This document shows positions 8,787-18,331 of a DNA stretch of 64,000 bases, in pieces (within the stretch, counting starts at the first letter, position 1; every line of letters begins with the position of its first letter). The notes beneath the pieces were generated by a model, which worked only from the letters and a program-made list of their open reading frames with translations, did not search any database and had not been told where the DNA came from. The position numbers and the translations under genes were made by a program. Location: contig NZ_CP127221.1 in the NCBI RefSeq assembly GCF_030284385.1, positions 1,550,001 to 1,614,000 of the forward strand. Direction: 5' to 3'. The stretch comes from Altererythrobacter rubellus (lineage in GTDB: Bacteria > Pseudomonadota > Alphaproteobacteria > Sphingomonadales > Sphingomonadaceae).

Positions 8787-9840
8787 CTATTTCCCGCGGC
8801 CGATGATCTCCTCCATCATCTGGCGAAGCTTTGGATCCCAATCCGCGCGCAATTCGCGCACCTTCGCGATCAGTTCTTCATTTTCCCATGCCGGCACATC
8901 GATTTTGTAGACATTGGCAAACTCGATCATGGTGCTGCGGTCTGCCTCTTCTAAAGTGTCGGCCAGGGCCTGGGCAGCCTGCCGGTCATGCCCCAGTGCC
9001 TCAAACGCAGAGCGACCTATGCGGATGGCGCCATCGTAGGTTTCGCGGATAATATCGCGGCAGCCCAAAGCCCAAAGCTTGAACACGTGATCGCGATCAA
9101 TCGCCCGCGCAATGATATGCACATGCGGGAATTTCTGAACGACATAGCCAACGATCTTGTCGATCTCCTCTTTGTCATCGAGCGCGACGATCAACAGTTT
9201 CGCCTTTGCGATCCCTGCGATTGCAAGCAGATCGGGCCGGGTCGCATCGCCGAAATAGGCCTTGGTCCCGAACTTCTCCATGTTTGCGATATGACGTGAA
9301 TCATAGTCTATCACCGTTGCCTTGTACCCGGCAGCTTCCAGCATTCTATCAACGATCCCGCCTACACGGCCGCGTCCGGCCAAGATGATGTCATTGCTTT
9401 CATGGATATCGTCGGCAGCCTGCTCACCCCCCTTGCATAGCGCGGTGCAATCACGCGCTCGTAGAGAATGAAGAGCAGCGGTGTAAGCAGCATGGAAAAC
9501 GCCACGACGAGCAGTAGCAGGTTCGCACTTTCTTGAGACAGTACCGCATTGCCCAAGGCAAAGCTGATCAAGACAAACCCGAATTCGCCCGCTTGCGCAT
9601 CGCCCAAAGCCGTTTGGGCTTAAGCTCAAGCCCGATGATGAACAGCATCATCACCACGCCGAACTCGGCAAAGTGCTGAAGCTGAACAACGTCTACGCCG
9701 AGGAAACCCAGCAATGGCGCAATCGCCATTCCGGCGAGGAGGTAGCCGAGCACCGACCCCAGCCCGAAACGGCTCGCGATAGGGACGGAGACCACGCCTG
9801 CAACTAACAGGATAAAGGCAAGCAGGAGGAATTCAGTCAT
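8787..9840 (-). pseudogene. Broken KefB/KefC-type K+/H+ antiporter
   Basis: Remnant of a CPA2 antiporter with a C-terminal TrkA-N domain, spread over three frames. Frame one (9840 to about 9598) encodes MTEFLLLAFILLVAGVVSVP through ELKPKRLWAMR, the first three membrane segments. Frame two (about 9607 to 9440) begins AQAGEFGFVLISFAL, which normally lies near residue 290-300, and continues to LLTPLLFILYERVIAPRYA. Frame three (about 9440 to 8787) holds the NAD-binding domain, from IILAGRGRVGG to the C-terminal GRGK. Roughly 200 internal residues are missing at the first junction, where GGGCGATGCGC is read in both frames. The second shift lies at a run of six Gs. Not functional as an antiporter; the Rossmann domain alone could in principle still be translated. 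Confidence 0.9.
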
Positions 9841-9883
9841 ATGCCGCGCGGCTCCTGCTTGCCCCCCCTGTTCGCTTCATGGG

Positions 9884-11296
9884 TCAAATATGCAGCGCCT
9901 TGCCGTATGCCGCCAGCACGCTTTCGTGCATGCTCTCGCTGATTGTCGGGTGCGGGAACACTGTCTGCATCAGCTCGGCTTCGGTTGTTTCAAGCGTCTT
10001 GCCGATAGTGTAGCCCTGAATCATCTCGGTCACTTCCGCTCCCACCATATGTGCACCGAGCAGCTCACCGGTTTTCGCATCGAACACCGTTTTGGTGAAG
10101 CCTTCAGCTTCACCGAGCGCAATCGCCTTGCCATTGCCGATGAACGGGAAGTTGCCGACCTTTACCTCGTAGCCCGCTTCCTTCGCCTTCGCCTCGGTCA
10201 GGCCAACGCTGGCGATCTGCGGGTGGCAATAAGTGCAACCCGGGATCGCATCACGGTTCAGCGGATGAGGATGCACATCCTTATTGCCCAATTCCCGAGC
10301 GATGGCTTCGGCAGCCGTCACCCCTTCGTGAGAAGCCTTGTGCGCCAGCCACGGCCCCGGGGTGCAATCTCCGATGGCCCAGAGGCCCTTCGACTTGGTG
10401 CGACCATAGGGGTCGATCTGGATGAAGCTGCGATCCATGTCTGCTAGCTTCTCCACCCCAATGTTTTCAGTGTTGGGGACGATACCGATGGCTACTATGC
10501 AGTGCGAGAATTCTTGTTCGCTTACCTTGCCATCCTTACCCTTGATCTTGGCCTTGACGCCTTTGGCGTCGACTTTGATGTCTTCGACGCCCGCCCCGGT
10601 CATGATGGTCATGCCTTGTTTTGTTAGCGACTTCTCCAGGAATGCGCTGACTTCGTGATCTTCAACCGGCACGATCCGGTCGAGCATTTCCACGACCGTC
10701 ACGTCACAGCCCATATCTTTGTAGAAGCTGGCGAATTCGATCCCGATGGCACCGCTGCCGATTACCAGCAGTTTCTTGGGCATTTCGGGCGGCGTCATCG
10801 CCGTCCGGTAGGTCCAGATGCGTTTGCCATCGGCAGGCGCGAAAGGCAGGTCGCGCGCCCGCGCACCCGTGGCGACGATGATGTGTTTCGCGGTCAGTTT
10901 TTCCTCACCCTTTTCGCCTTTCACGGTGAGAGAGGTGGGTCCGGTCAACGTGCCCTCACCCATATGCACGGTTATCTTGTTTTTCTTCATCAGGTGCGTG
11001 ACGCCCTGATTAAGCTGCTTGGCTACACCGCGGCTGCGCTTCACAACCGCTTCAAGGTCAGCTTCGATCGTGCCAGTGATCTTGAGGCCGTAATCTTTGG
11101 CGTGCTGCGCGTAGTGTAGTATCTCTGCAGAACGGAGTAGTGCTTTCGTAGGGATACAGCCCCAGTTTAGGCAGATGCCGCCCAAATTCTCCCGCTCAAC
11201 AATGGCAGTGTTCAGACCAAGCTGTGCGCAGCGGATCGCGGCGACATAGCCGCCAGGACCAGAGCCAAGAACGATAACGTCATAACTAGCTGACAT
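9884..11296 (-). CDS. lpd: Dihydrolipoyl dehydrogenase (E3)
   Basis: A 470-residue FAD disulfide oxidoreductase that reoxidises dihydrolipoamide in the 2-oxo acid dehydrogenase complexes with NAD+. Visible are the FAD loop GSGPGGYVAAIRCAQLG, the redox disulfide in GGICLNWGCIPTK, the NAD loop VIGSGAIGIEFASFY, and the C-terminal active-site FPHPTISE. Full length. It lies in the same direction as pdhC, with the thioesterase gene between them, so it probably serves the pyruvate dehydrogenase complex encoded here. Confidence 0.96.
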   Translation of the reverse strand: MSASYDVIVLGSGPGGYVAAIRCAQLGLNTAIVERENLGGICLNWGCIPTKALLRSAEILHYAQHAKDYGLKITGTIEADLEAVVKRSRGVAKQLNQGVTHLMKKNKITVHMGEGTLTGPTSLTVKGEKGEEKLTAKHIIVATGARARDLPFAPADGKRIWTYRTAMTPPEMPKKLLVIGSGAIGIEFASFYKDMGCDVTVVEMLDRIVPVEDHEVSAFLEKSLTKQGMTIMTGAGVEDIKVDAKGVKAKIKGKDGKVSEQEFSHCIVAIGIVPNTENIGVEKLADMDRSFIQIDPYGRTKSKGLWAIGDCTPGPWLAHKASHEGVTAAEAIARELGNKDVHPHPLNRDAIPGCTYCHPQIASVGLTEAKAKEAGYEVKVGNFPFIGNGKAIALGEAEGFTKTVFDAKTGELLGAHMVGAEVTEMIQGYTIGKTLETTEAELMQTVFPHPTISESMHESVLAAYGKALHI

Positions 11297-11339
11297 TGCT
11301 CAATAACCTCATTTCAAATCCAACAGGATGGAACACATG

Positions 11340-11350
11340 GAACACTGTTC
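11340..11350. promoter_or_regulatory. Small perfect dyad upstream of lpd
   Basis: GAACACTGTTC is a perfect inverted repeat (GAACA-C-TGTTC). The left arm is preceded by another GGAACACA copy at 11330-11337, giving two GGAACAC units in direct repeat. It lies 44 bp before the lpd start codon, a position where a repressor or activator could act. No known regulator can be assigned. The spacing does not fit the alphaproteobacterial LexA box (GTTC-N7-GTTC). Confidence 0.3.
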
Positions 11351-11421
11351 ATGGGCCAGAAAATCTTGCGGGTCGGATCGGCCCGAAATTACGGCTGCGG
11401 ACGATGGAACAAGGACATTTG

Positions 11422-11826
11422 TCATGCCGCACCCTTCACATGATCACCGCCTTGTAGGACAGCGCGCACCGCGCGTGGATTGCCCTCTTCATCGGCAAGC
11501 ACGAACACAAACGTGCCTTTACACACGAGCTGCGTGGTTTCTCCGTTGCGCTCGCGCGAAATACCTTCGGCGGCGATAGTGATCGAGGTGTTTCCCTCTC
11601 GCACAATCTCGCAGTAGATGCTCAGCTCATCGCCCAGCGCCATCGCCGCGGGAAACGCAAAATCGGTTGCGGCGACGACATTGGCGCGCCCCTGCCCAGT
11701 CCGGCTTGCAAGCGATCCCGCACCCAGCGCCATCTGGCTCATCAACCAGCCGCCAAAAATCCCGTTATAGGGATTAAGGTCGGTCGGCATGGCCGTGACG
11801 CGGATTGTAAGCTCGCCTTGCGGCAT
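11422..11826 (-). CDS. Hotdog-fold acyl-CoA thioesterase, YciA-like
   Basis: A 134-residue single hotdog domain. The pattern PTDLNPYNGIFGGWLMSQM near the N terminus matches YciA-type acyl-CoA thioesterases, with the catalytic Asp/Asn region before the central helix, followed by a GDELSIYCEIVREGNTSITI strand pair. It hydrolyses acyl-CoA to free acid and CoA; chain-length preference cannot be read. It starts 4 nt after the pdhC stop, so it is probably co-transcribed with pdhC and lpd. Confidence 0.88.
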   Translation of the reverse strand: MPQGELTIRVTAMPTDLNPYNGIFGGWLMSQMALGAGSLASRTGQGRANVVAATDFAFPAAMALGDELSIYCEIVREGNTSITIAAEGISRERNGETTQLVCKGTFVFVLADEEGNPRAVRAVLQGGDHVKGAA

Positions 11827-11830
11827 AACT

Positions 11831-13228
11831 TTAGACCACCAGACCCATAGGGTTTTCGATCACGCTGCGGAACTGGTCGAGCAGTTTGGCTCCGTCCACG
11901 CCATCAATCGCACGGTGATCGAAGCTGCCGGTCACGCTCATCACAGTTGCAACTTGCAGCGCGCCGTCCACCACAAATGGCCGCTGTTCGCCAGCACCCA
12001 CGGCCAGAATCATCGCCTGCGGCGGGTTGATCACGGCGTCGAATTGCTTGGTGCCGAACATGCCGAGATTAGAGAGTGACGCGGTGCCGCCCTGATACTC
12101 ATGCGGTTGCAGTTTGCCATCGCGCGCTTTGCCTGCGAGTTCCTTCATCTCGGTTGATATCTGCGCGAGCCCCTTGTTGCCCGCATCGGTGATAATCGGC
12201 GTGATCAGGCCAGAAGGCGCGGCAACAGCTACCGAGATATCCTGCCGTGAATATTGGTGCATCACATCGCCCTGGAAGCTGACATTGCACTGCGGCTCAC
12301 GCTGCAACGCGCGGGCCAATGCCTTGATGATCAGATCATTGACTGAAAGCTTCACACCGTCGGCCTCAAGCGAGGCATTCAGTTGGCTGCGCAGCTTCAG
12401 CAGCGGATCCAGACGCACATCTACGGTCAGGTAGATATGCGGAATGTTCAGCTTCGCTTCGGTCAGGCGGCGCGCAATAACCTTGCGCACGTTGTTGAGC
12501 TTAACCTCTTCATACGGCGCACCACCGTCCGCGGGTGAAACTGACGGAGTTGGCGCCGGTGTAGGCGCTGGCGCAGAGGCAGCGGCTGCAGGAGCAGCAC
12601 CCGGCGCGGCGTCTTCAACGTCTGCCTTGACTATACGGCCATTGGGTCCGCTGCCGGTAATGGTAGAAAGGTCGATACCCTTTTGCTCGGCAATTCGTTT
12701 TGCAAGCGGTGATGCGACAATACGTTCACCAGAGGCTGCGGGAGCGGCGGCCGCAGCAGTCGCGGGAATTGGCGCAGGCGCCGGCGCACTCGTTCCGCCA
12801 GCCGCCTCAACATCATCCTTGGTAATCTTGCCGTTCGGGCCAGTGCCAGTGATTGTGTTGAGATCAATCCCGTTAGCTTCAGCTAGTTTGCGCGCGGTCG
12901 GAGTGGCAGCCGGGCCATCATTTGACGGTGGCGCAGCAGGTGCTGGTGCCGGCGTAGGAGCCGCCGCCGCTGCATCTGCATCTTCACCCTCTTCCGCCAG
13001 CACAGCGATAACCGTACCGACTGAAACGTTCTCGGTCCCCTCTTCGACAGCGATCGAGACCAGCGTCCCTTCATCGACTGCTTCGAATTCCATTGTCGCC
13101 TTGTCGGTTTCGATTTCGGCCATGATATCGCCAGACCGGATTTCATCGCCTGGCTTCACCAGCCATTTGGCGAGTGTTCCCTCTTCCATCGTGGGCGATA
13201 GCGCTGGCATCTTGATTTCGATTGGCAT
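11831..13228 (-). CDS. pdhC: Pyruvate dehydrogenase E2 with two subunit-binding domains
   Basis: Dihydrolipoamide acetyltransferase, 465 residues. The lipoyl domain spans about 1-80, with lipoyl lysine K43 in [10 protein letters not shown]. Two peripheral subunit-binding domains follow: about 109-143 ([20 protein letters not shown]) and about 171-206 ([20 protein letters not shown]). They are joined by Ala/Pro-rich linkers. The catalytic domain runs from about 240 to the end and carries the active-site [16 protein letters not shown]. Most E2 proteins have one such binding domain. The E1 genes are not adjacent. It lies upstream of the thioesterase and lpd genes in the same direction. 2-oxoglutarate E2 is less likely, given the [20 protein letters not shown] start typical of PDH E2. 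Confidence 0.94.
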   Translation of the reverse strand: MPIEIKMPALSPTMEEGTLAKWLVKPGDEIRSGDIMAEIETDKATMEFEAVDEGTLVSIAVEEGTENVSVGTVIAVLAEEGEDADAAAAAPTPAPAPAAPPSNDGPAATPTARKLAEANGIDLNTITGTGPNGKITKDDVEAAGGTSAPAPAPIPATAAAAAPAASGERIVASPLAKRIAEQKGIDLSTITGSGPNGRIVKADVEDAAPGAAPAAAASAPAPTPAPTPSVSPADGGAPYEEVKLNNVRKVIARRLTEAKLNIPHIYLTVDVRLDPLLKLRSQLNASLEADGVKLSVNDLIIKALARALQREPQCNVSFQGDVMHQYSRQDISVAVAAPSGLITPIITDAGNKGLAQISTEMKELAGKARDGKLQPHEYQGGTASLSNLGMFGTKQFDAVINPPQAMILAVGAGEQRPFVVDGALQVATVMSVTGSFDHRAIDGVDGAKLLDQFRSVIENPMGLVV

Positions 13229-13354
13229 TGCTGGAGAGATTTCCTTTCCTTTACGCGAGGGAAGCCTGTGCCGAATTAGAGCGCATGGGGCAAGAACCTT
13301 GCTAAGAATACGTTTTCAGCCAATACCTCTAACCCAAAGAACGGAGCGGGTCAC

Positions 13355-13801
13355 ATGCGGGTATTTCTGGTCGTTATAGACGAGACCGACGAAGCACGGT
13401 CAGCCTTACGGTTTGCCGCCAGGCGAGCAGGTGCGGTCGATGGCGGCGTGCATATTCTGGCGCTGGTCCCGCAGCAAAATATCAGCGCATTCGGAGGGGT
13501 TCAGGACACCATTGAGCAGGAGGCGCGCGACCGCGCAGAGATGCTCGCGCATGGTGCGGCGGGCAGCCTGCTGGCAGAAGGCGGGATTATGCCCAGCATT
13601 TCTGTAGTCGTTGGGGGCGGTCAGAAGGTGATCCGGGAATTTCTTGAAGAGCAGGATGAAGTGGCCGCTCTGGTACTTGGCGCCGCGCATGGGGGCACCC
13701 CGGGCCCGCTGGTTACGCATTTCTCGGCTAATGCCGGGACTTTGCCATGCCCGCTCTACATCATCCCGGAAAATTATGATGAAACAGCCGACAAAGCGTA
13801 A
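13355..13801 (+). CDS. Universal stress protein (UspA family)
   Basis: A 148-residue single UspA domain beginning MRVFLVVIDETDEARSALRF. The C-terminal nucleotide-binding pattern is AALVLGAAHGGTPGPLVTHF, similar to the G-x2-G-x9-G(S/T) loop of ATP-binding Usp proteins. The start codon follows GGAGCGGG. It is divergent from pdhC, with 126 bp between the starts, and converges on rnr with a 12-bp gap. Its function in stress is inferred from the family only. Confidence 0.88.
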   Translation: MRVFLVVIDETDEARSALRFAARRAGAVDGGVHILALVPQQNISAFGGVQDTIEQEARDRAEMLAHGAAGSLLAEGGIMPSISVVVGGGQKVIREFLEEQDEVAALVLGAAHGGTPGPLVTHFSANAGTLPCPLYIIPENYDETADKA

Positions 13802-13813
13802 ATCGCGTCCCGA

Positions 13814-16105
13814 TCAGCGTTTTCGCCCCTGATGACGAATGTTTTTCGGGCGGCCGCGTTTGGCGACCATGTGCTTGCCCTGCTTCTTGTGGCCAAATCG
13901 AGGGGCCGGTCGTGCACCGCGTGGTTCGATTTCGTTTCCATCTGCGTCAACCGGAACGAATTTCAACGAACCGGTTAGAGCATTGGCTTCTGCCAGTTTG
14001 AGCTTCAGCCGGTCTCCGGAAGAGTAGGTCGTGCGGCTGTCCTCGCCGATCAGGCTTTGCGAGGCTTCTTCGTAGCGGAAGTGTTCACGGCCCAGAGTTG
14101 AAACCGGCACCAGGCCATCACCGCCCATTCCAAGGATTGTCGCGAAGAATCCGAACGCCTGTACGCCGGTGATTCGGGTGTCGAATACTTCCCCGACCCG
14201 AGCAGACAGCCACGCGGCAACATAGCGGTCAATCGTGTCGCGTTCGGCCTCCATCGCGCGCCGTTCAGTCTGGCTGATCGCATCGCTTACTTGTTGAAGG
14301 CTGCTGCGATCACGGTCCGACAGTCCGGTGAAATCGCGCAGGTCGAGATCGGTTTTTGGCTGTTCCAGCTTGTAAGCATCAACCAGGGCGCGGTGAACCA
14401 GAAGATCCGAATAGCGGCGGATTGGTGATGTAAAATGGGCGTAGCTGCCCAGCGCGAGCCCGAAATGCCCAGCGTTGGTTGGCCCGTAATAGGCTTGCAT
14501 CTGGCTGCGCAGCACCGCTTCCATCACTTGCGCCTTTTCGCTTTCATCGCTTACATCCTTGAGCATCCGATTGAACAGCGACGGCGTGATGACCTGACCC
14601 AAGGCGAGTTTGCGTCCAAAGGTGGCCAGGTAGTCGCGCAAAGCGATCAGCTTCTCACGCGCAGGGGGCTCATGCACGCGGTAGACGACTGGTGCGGTCT
14701 TGGCCTCCAGCGCCTTGGCGGCGGCAACGTTCGCCGCGATCATGAAATCTTCCACGACCCGGTGGGCATCCAGCCGCTCGCGCACGGAGATTTCGGCGAT
14801 CTGGCCGTGCTCGTCCAGCACAACCCTGCGCTCGGGCAATTCCAGCTCCAGCGGATCGCGCGCATGCCGCGCTTTTTCCAGCGAGCGCCAGCAATTCCAC
14901 AGGTCTACAAGATGTTTCGGTGCTGAACCGTCATCGATCGCAGCTTGCGCGTCTTCATAAGCGATATTGTGATGGATGCGAACAATGGCGCGGGTAAAGC
15001 GCGTCTTTTTAACCGCCCCATCTTTATCGACGTGCAAATGGCAAACCATTGCCGCGCGATCCACGCCTTCCTTCAGCGAGCAGACGTTCGCGCTAAGCAC
15101 TTCGGGCAGCATGGGAACAACGCGATCCGGGAAATAGACCGAATTGCCGCGTTTGCGTGATTCCTTGTCCAGCGCGCTTCCGGGGCGAACGTAAAATGAC
15201 ACATCTGCAATTGCGACAATCGCGTTGAAACCGCCCTGCCCATCCGGCTCTGCCCAGATGGCGTCATCGTGGTCGCGCGCATCCGCCGGATCTATCGCAA
15301 CAATCGGGACATGCCGCAGATCTTCACGGTGTTCTTCGCTCAATTCCAGTTGTGCAGCCGTTTCCGCTTCACGCAGGGTTTCTTCTGCAAAAACATGCGG
15401 AATGCCGTGCTTGGCAATCGCGATCAGGCTGAAGCTTTTCGGCGCTAGCGGATCGCCGATGACTTCCACCACTTTCACACCTGCGCGTTCGGATCGGCCG
15501 ATCCGTTCGGCAATGACCAACTGACCCTCTTCCGCCTCACCCACATCCGCGATCCGCGTTGAGTTTCGCACCCGCTTGTCAATCGGGGCAAGCCAGGCCT
15601 TGCCGCTGCCATCCAGCTCGACCACGCCCATCAGGCCTTCGGTCCGCGCGGGCAGTTTCTTCATCGGGTGCGCGATCCAGCCTCTATCGGTTTCCTCGGT
15701 TCGCGACAGCACTCTGTCACCGGTTCTGAGCGCAAGCAGGCGCTTTCCTCCCCGCCCCTTGAGCTCTCTCATGGTGATACGCGGCGGCTTACCCGGCGCA
15801 TCGGGAGACCAATTGTCGGGAATGGCAATCGCTTCGCCATCATCAATCTCGACCACACGCAGTACGGTTACCTTGGGCACACCGCCCATGCGGTGATAGG
15901 CCGTCTTCTTGCCGTCGATCAGGCCTTCTTCGGCCATGTCTCTGAGAATGCGCTTCAGCGTAATCTTTTCCTGCCCTTTAAGCCCGAACGCTTTTGCGAT
16001 CTCGCGCTTGCCAGCAGGTGTGTCCGAAGATTGAATGAATTCGAGAATTTGTTCTTTTGACGGCAGCCCGATCGGGCGCCGCATTTTCTTATTATTTTTA
16101 TTCAT
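13814..16105 (-). CDS. rnr: Ribonuclease R
   Basis: A 763-residue processive 3'-5' exoribonuclease that degrades structured RNA. The N-terminal winged-helix region and cold-shock-like domains precede the RNB catalytic domain. The catalytic aspartates are in AIDPADARDHDDAIW, and the second RNB motif YAHFTSPIRRYSDLLVHRAL is intact. An S1 domain (VGEVFDTRITGVQAFGFF) and a basic tail rich in Lys and Arg end the protein. Normal length. It is transcribed alone toward the usp gene, 32 bp after proS starts' downstream end is passed on the same strand. Confidence 0.96.
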   Translation of the reverse strand: MNKNNKKMRRPIGLPSKEQILEFIQSSDTPAGKREIAKAFGLKGQEKITLKRILRDMAEEGLIDGKKTAYHRMGGVPKVTVLRVVEIDDGEAIAIPDNWSPDAPGKPPRITMRELKGRGGKRLLALRTGDRVLSRTEETDRGWIAHPMKKLPARTEGLMGVVELDGSGKAWLAPIDKRVRNSTRIADVGEAEEGQLVIAERIGRSERAGVKVVEVIGDPLAPKSFSLIAIAKHGIPHVFAEETLREAETAAQLELSEEHREDLRHVPIVAIDPADARDHDDAIWAEPDGQGGFNAIVAIADVSFYVRPGSALDKESRKRGNSVYFPDRVVPMLPEVLSANVCSLKEGVDRAAMVCHLHVDKDGAVKKTRFTRAIVRIHHNIAYEDAQAAIDDGSAPKHLVDLWNCWRSLEKARHARDPLELELPERRVVLDEHGQIAEISVRERLDAHRVVEDFMIAANVAAAKALEAKTAPVVYRVHEPPAREKLIALRDYLATFGRKLALGQVITPSLFNRMLKDVSDESEKAQVMEAVLRSQMQAYYGPTNAGHFGLALGSYAHFTSPIRRYSDLLVHRALVDAYKLEQPKTDLDLRDFTGLSDRDRSSLQQVSDAISQTERRAMEAERDTIDRYVAAWLSARVGEVFDTRITGVQAFGFFATILGMGGDGLVPVSTLGREHFRYEEASQSLIGEDSRTTYSSGDRLKLKLAEANALTGSLKFVPVDADGNEIEPRGARPAPRFGHKKQGKHMVAKRGRPKNIRHQGRKR

Positions 16106-16137
16106 GACCCCTTATATCGGGTTCGAGGGCGCTTCAA

Positions 16138-17682
16138 TCAATAGGCCTTGGCAATCAGGATCCGTTCGACCGCAGGGTCTCCGGTAAAAATACAGGGGCC
16201 GTCAGCCGGTTCGGCATCACGCGGCACGTTGCGGATGTTGAGCTTGTGTCCCTTTAAAGTCTCGACCACCTTCTCCAACGCGTCGCCTGTCGGCTTTGAC
16301 CACTGCACTTCCAACCAGCCAGGATATTTTGCAGAGCCATCATAAAACGCCGCTACTTCATCCAGCGAAGTCACGCCGCGGGTGATATTGGCGTCGCGGC
16401 GTTCGGCAGCCTCATTGAATAGCGAGTTCTGAATATCTTCCAGCAGCGCGCTCAATCCGGCAACGGCGTCTGCGCGAGGTGTGAAAGCGAAGTTGGCTTT
16501 GCCGTTGTCCATGTTCCAAAGCTGGTCGCGGCGGATCATGGCAACTTTGTTGTCATTCATATCGCGCGGACCAACTTCCATGATTACAGGGGCGCCCTTG
16601 CGCACCCAGTCCCACCGCTTGGCCGCGGCTTGTCCAGGCTTCTTGTCCAGCAATACGCGTACCGGTTCGCCCAGTGCCTGTTGCGCCGCAATTTCTGCGC
16701 GCAAGCTCTCACAATACTCGAGAACGACCTCGTCTTCATCTTTGCCGCGCAGCATCGGCAGGATCACGACCTGATGCGGAGCGATACGTGGCGGCACGCG
16801 CAGGCCGTCATCGTCACCATGCGTCATGATAACGCCGCCAATCATGCGCGTCGAAACACCCCAGCTGGTTGTGTGGCAATGCTGTTCGGTGCCTTCACGA
16901 TCCTGATATGTGATACCGGCAGCGTGCGCAAAATTGGTGCCGAGATAATGCGAAGTTCCCGCTTGCAGCGCCTTGCCGTCCTGCATCATCGCTTCGATTG
17001 ACCAGGTCTCGACAGCACCGGGAAAACGCTCGTTCTCCGGCTTCTCGCCCGCGATCACAGGCAACGCCATGTCTTCTTCTGCGCACGCACGATACATTTC
17101 CAGCGCGCGGTGTGTTTCCTCCAGCGCCTGTTCCCGATTTTCATGGGCGGTATGCCCTTCCTGCCACAGGAATTCGCTGGTGCGCAGGAACATCCGAGTG
17201 CGCATCTCCCAGCGCACCACATTGGCCCATTGATTGGTAAGCAATGGCAAATCGCGCCAGCTCTGGACCCAGCGCGCCATGGCATCGCCAATAATCGTTT
17301 CCGATGTCGGGCGAACAACAAGCGGCTCTTCCAGCTTGGCTTCGGGATCGGGGATCAAGCCGCCCTTGCCATCGGAAATCAGGCGGTGATGCGTGACAAC
17401 AGCCATTTCCTTGGCAAAGCCTTCAACGTGTTCGGCTTCGCGTTCAAAGTTCTTGAGCGGAATGAAAATCGGGAAGTAGCAATTCTGTACGCCCGCAGCT
17501 TTGATGCGGTCATCCATCAGGCGCTGGATACGTTCCCAGATGCCGTAACCCCATGGCTTGATCACCATGCACCCGCGCACACCCGATTCCTCGGCCATGT
17601 CGGCGGCTGAAATAACTTCTTGATACCAGGCGGCGAAATCGTCCTCGCGCTTGGTGTTGAGGGCGTGGCGAATATTGGACAC
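16138..17682 (-). CDS. proS: Prolyl-tRNA synthetase, short archaeal/eukaryote-like form
   Basis: Class II synthetase of 514 residues. Motif 2 is visible in VVRWEMRTRMFLRTSEFLWQEGHTAH, with VRPTSETIIGDAMARW just before it and the motif 3 region near the middle. The large editing insertion of the E. coli-type enzyme is absent. The sequence resembles the archaeal/eukaryote-like ProRS group, which many alphaproteobacteria carry. The anticodon-binding domain follows (VILPMLRGKDEDEVVLEYCE) and the protein ends with a conserved AKAY. It lies upstream of rnr and 50 bp downstream of phaR on the same strand. Confidence 0.94.
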   Translation of the reverse strand: MSNIRHALNTKREDDFAAWYQEVISAADMAEESGVRGCMVIKPWGYGIWERIQRLMDDRIKAAGVQNCYFPIFIPLKNFEREAEHVEGFAKEMAVVTHHRLISDGKGGLIPDPEAKLEEPLVVRPTSETIIGDAMARWVQSWRDLPLLTNQWANVVRWEMRTRMFLRTSEFLWQEGHTAHENREQALEETHRALEMYRACAEEDMALPVIAGEKPENERFPGAVETWSIEAMMQDGKALQAGTSHYLGTNFAHAAGITYQDREGTEQHCHTTSWGVSTRMIGGVIMTHGDDDGLRVPPRIAPHQVVILPMLRGKDEDEVVLEYCESLRAEIAAQQALGEPVRVLLDKKPGQAAAKRWDWVRKGAPVIMEVGPRDMNDNKVAMIRRDQLWNMDNGKANFAFTPRADAVAGLSALLEDIQNSLFNEAAERRDANITRGVTSLDEVAAFYDGSAKYPGWLEVQWSKPTGDALEKVVETLKGHKLNIRNVPRDAEPADGPCIFTGDPAVERILIAKAY

Positions 17683-17732
17683 GTTTACTGGTTCCTGCTG
17701 CTGCGGCGATTGGTTCGACCGCGCGTTTGTTC

Positions 17733-18290
17733 TTACTTGCTGAGCTCGTCCAGCTTCTTCTGCATTTCTGACATCTGCTGGCGCAGCGCCTCTATTTCAG
17801 AGCTTGAGCTGTCTTTGGCCTTGCCGCCGTTCTTGCTGGCGCCCGGCATCAATACATCCGTGGCGGCGCGCATCATCGCCATATTGGTTTCATGAATCTT
17901 GGCAAAAGGCGTATTGCTTATGCCCTTCTCAAACGCTTCACGGATCTTTCCCTGGTTATCGCGGAAGTTGGTCATGGCCGCTTCAAGATAGCTTGGCATC
18001 ATCGACTGCATCGAATTGCCATACATGCTGATCAGCTGCCGCAGGAAGTTGACCGGCAGCATCTGTTCACCGCCACTGGCTTCCTCATCCATTATGATTT
18101 GCGTCAGGATCGAGTGGGTGATGTCATCACCAGTCTTGGCATCAAGAACTTGAAACTGGACATCTTCCCGAACCATCCCAGCCAAATCATCCAGCGTAAT
18201 GTAGCTCGATGTGCTGGTGTTGTAGAGACGACGGTTTGCGTATTTCTTGACGATGACGGTATCGCCATCGCCTGCGTTTTTCTTGGCCAT
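17733..18290 (-). CDS. phaR: PhaR, polyhydroxyalkanoate synthesis repressor
   Basis: A 185-residue repressor. The conserved DNA-binding start VIVKKYANRRLYNTSTSSYI, then LDDLAGMVREDVQFQVLDAKTGDDIT, is the PHB/PHA accumulation regulator domain, and ILTQIIMDEE follows. The C terminus contains a predicted coiled coil (EIEALRQQMSEMQKKLDELSK). PhaR senses PHA granules and represses phasin genes and itself. A TGC-rich dyad directly upstream (18332-18351) fits autoregulation. No PHA synthase or phasin gene is in this window. Confidence 0.94.
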   Translation of the reverse strand: MAKKNAGDGDTVIVKKYANRRLYNTSTSSYITLDDLAGMVREDVQFQVLDAKTGDDITHSILTQIIMDEEASGGEQMLPVNFLRQLISMYGNSMQSMMPSYLEAAMTNFRDNQGKIREAFEKGISNTPFAKIHETNMAMMRAATDVLMPGASKNGGKAKDSSSSEIEALRQQMSEMQKKLDELSK

Positions 18291-18331
18291 TATGCTGCAA
18301 CCTTATAGGATCTATGCTGCGCCCTTAGCAC

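Noticed and set aside
8787..9629. The 280-codon frame taken as one intact TrkA-like protein
   Set aside because: Its first 70 residues are out-of-frame noise from the antiporter part. Only the NAD-binding domain is genuine, so it is treated as part of the pseudogene.
11331..11344. LexA box before lpd (GAAC repeats)
   Set aside because: The spacing is GAAC-N5-GAAC, whereas the alphaproteobacterial box needs N7.
12444..13379. A 311-codon plus-strand frame antisense to pdhC
   Set aside because: It is an Ala/Ser/Gly-rich shadow of the Ala/Pro linkers of E2, with no family resemblance.
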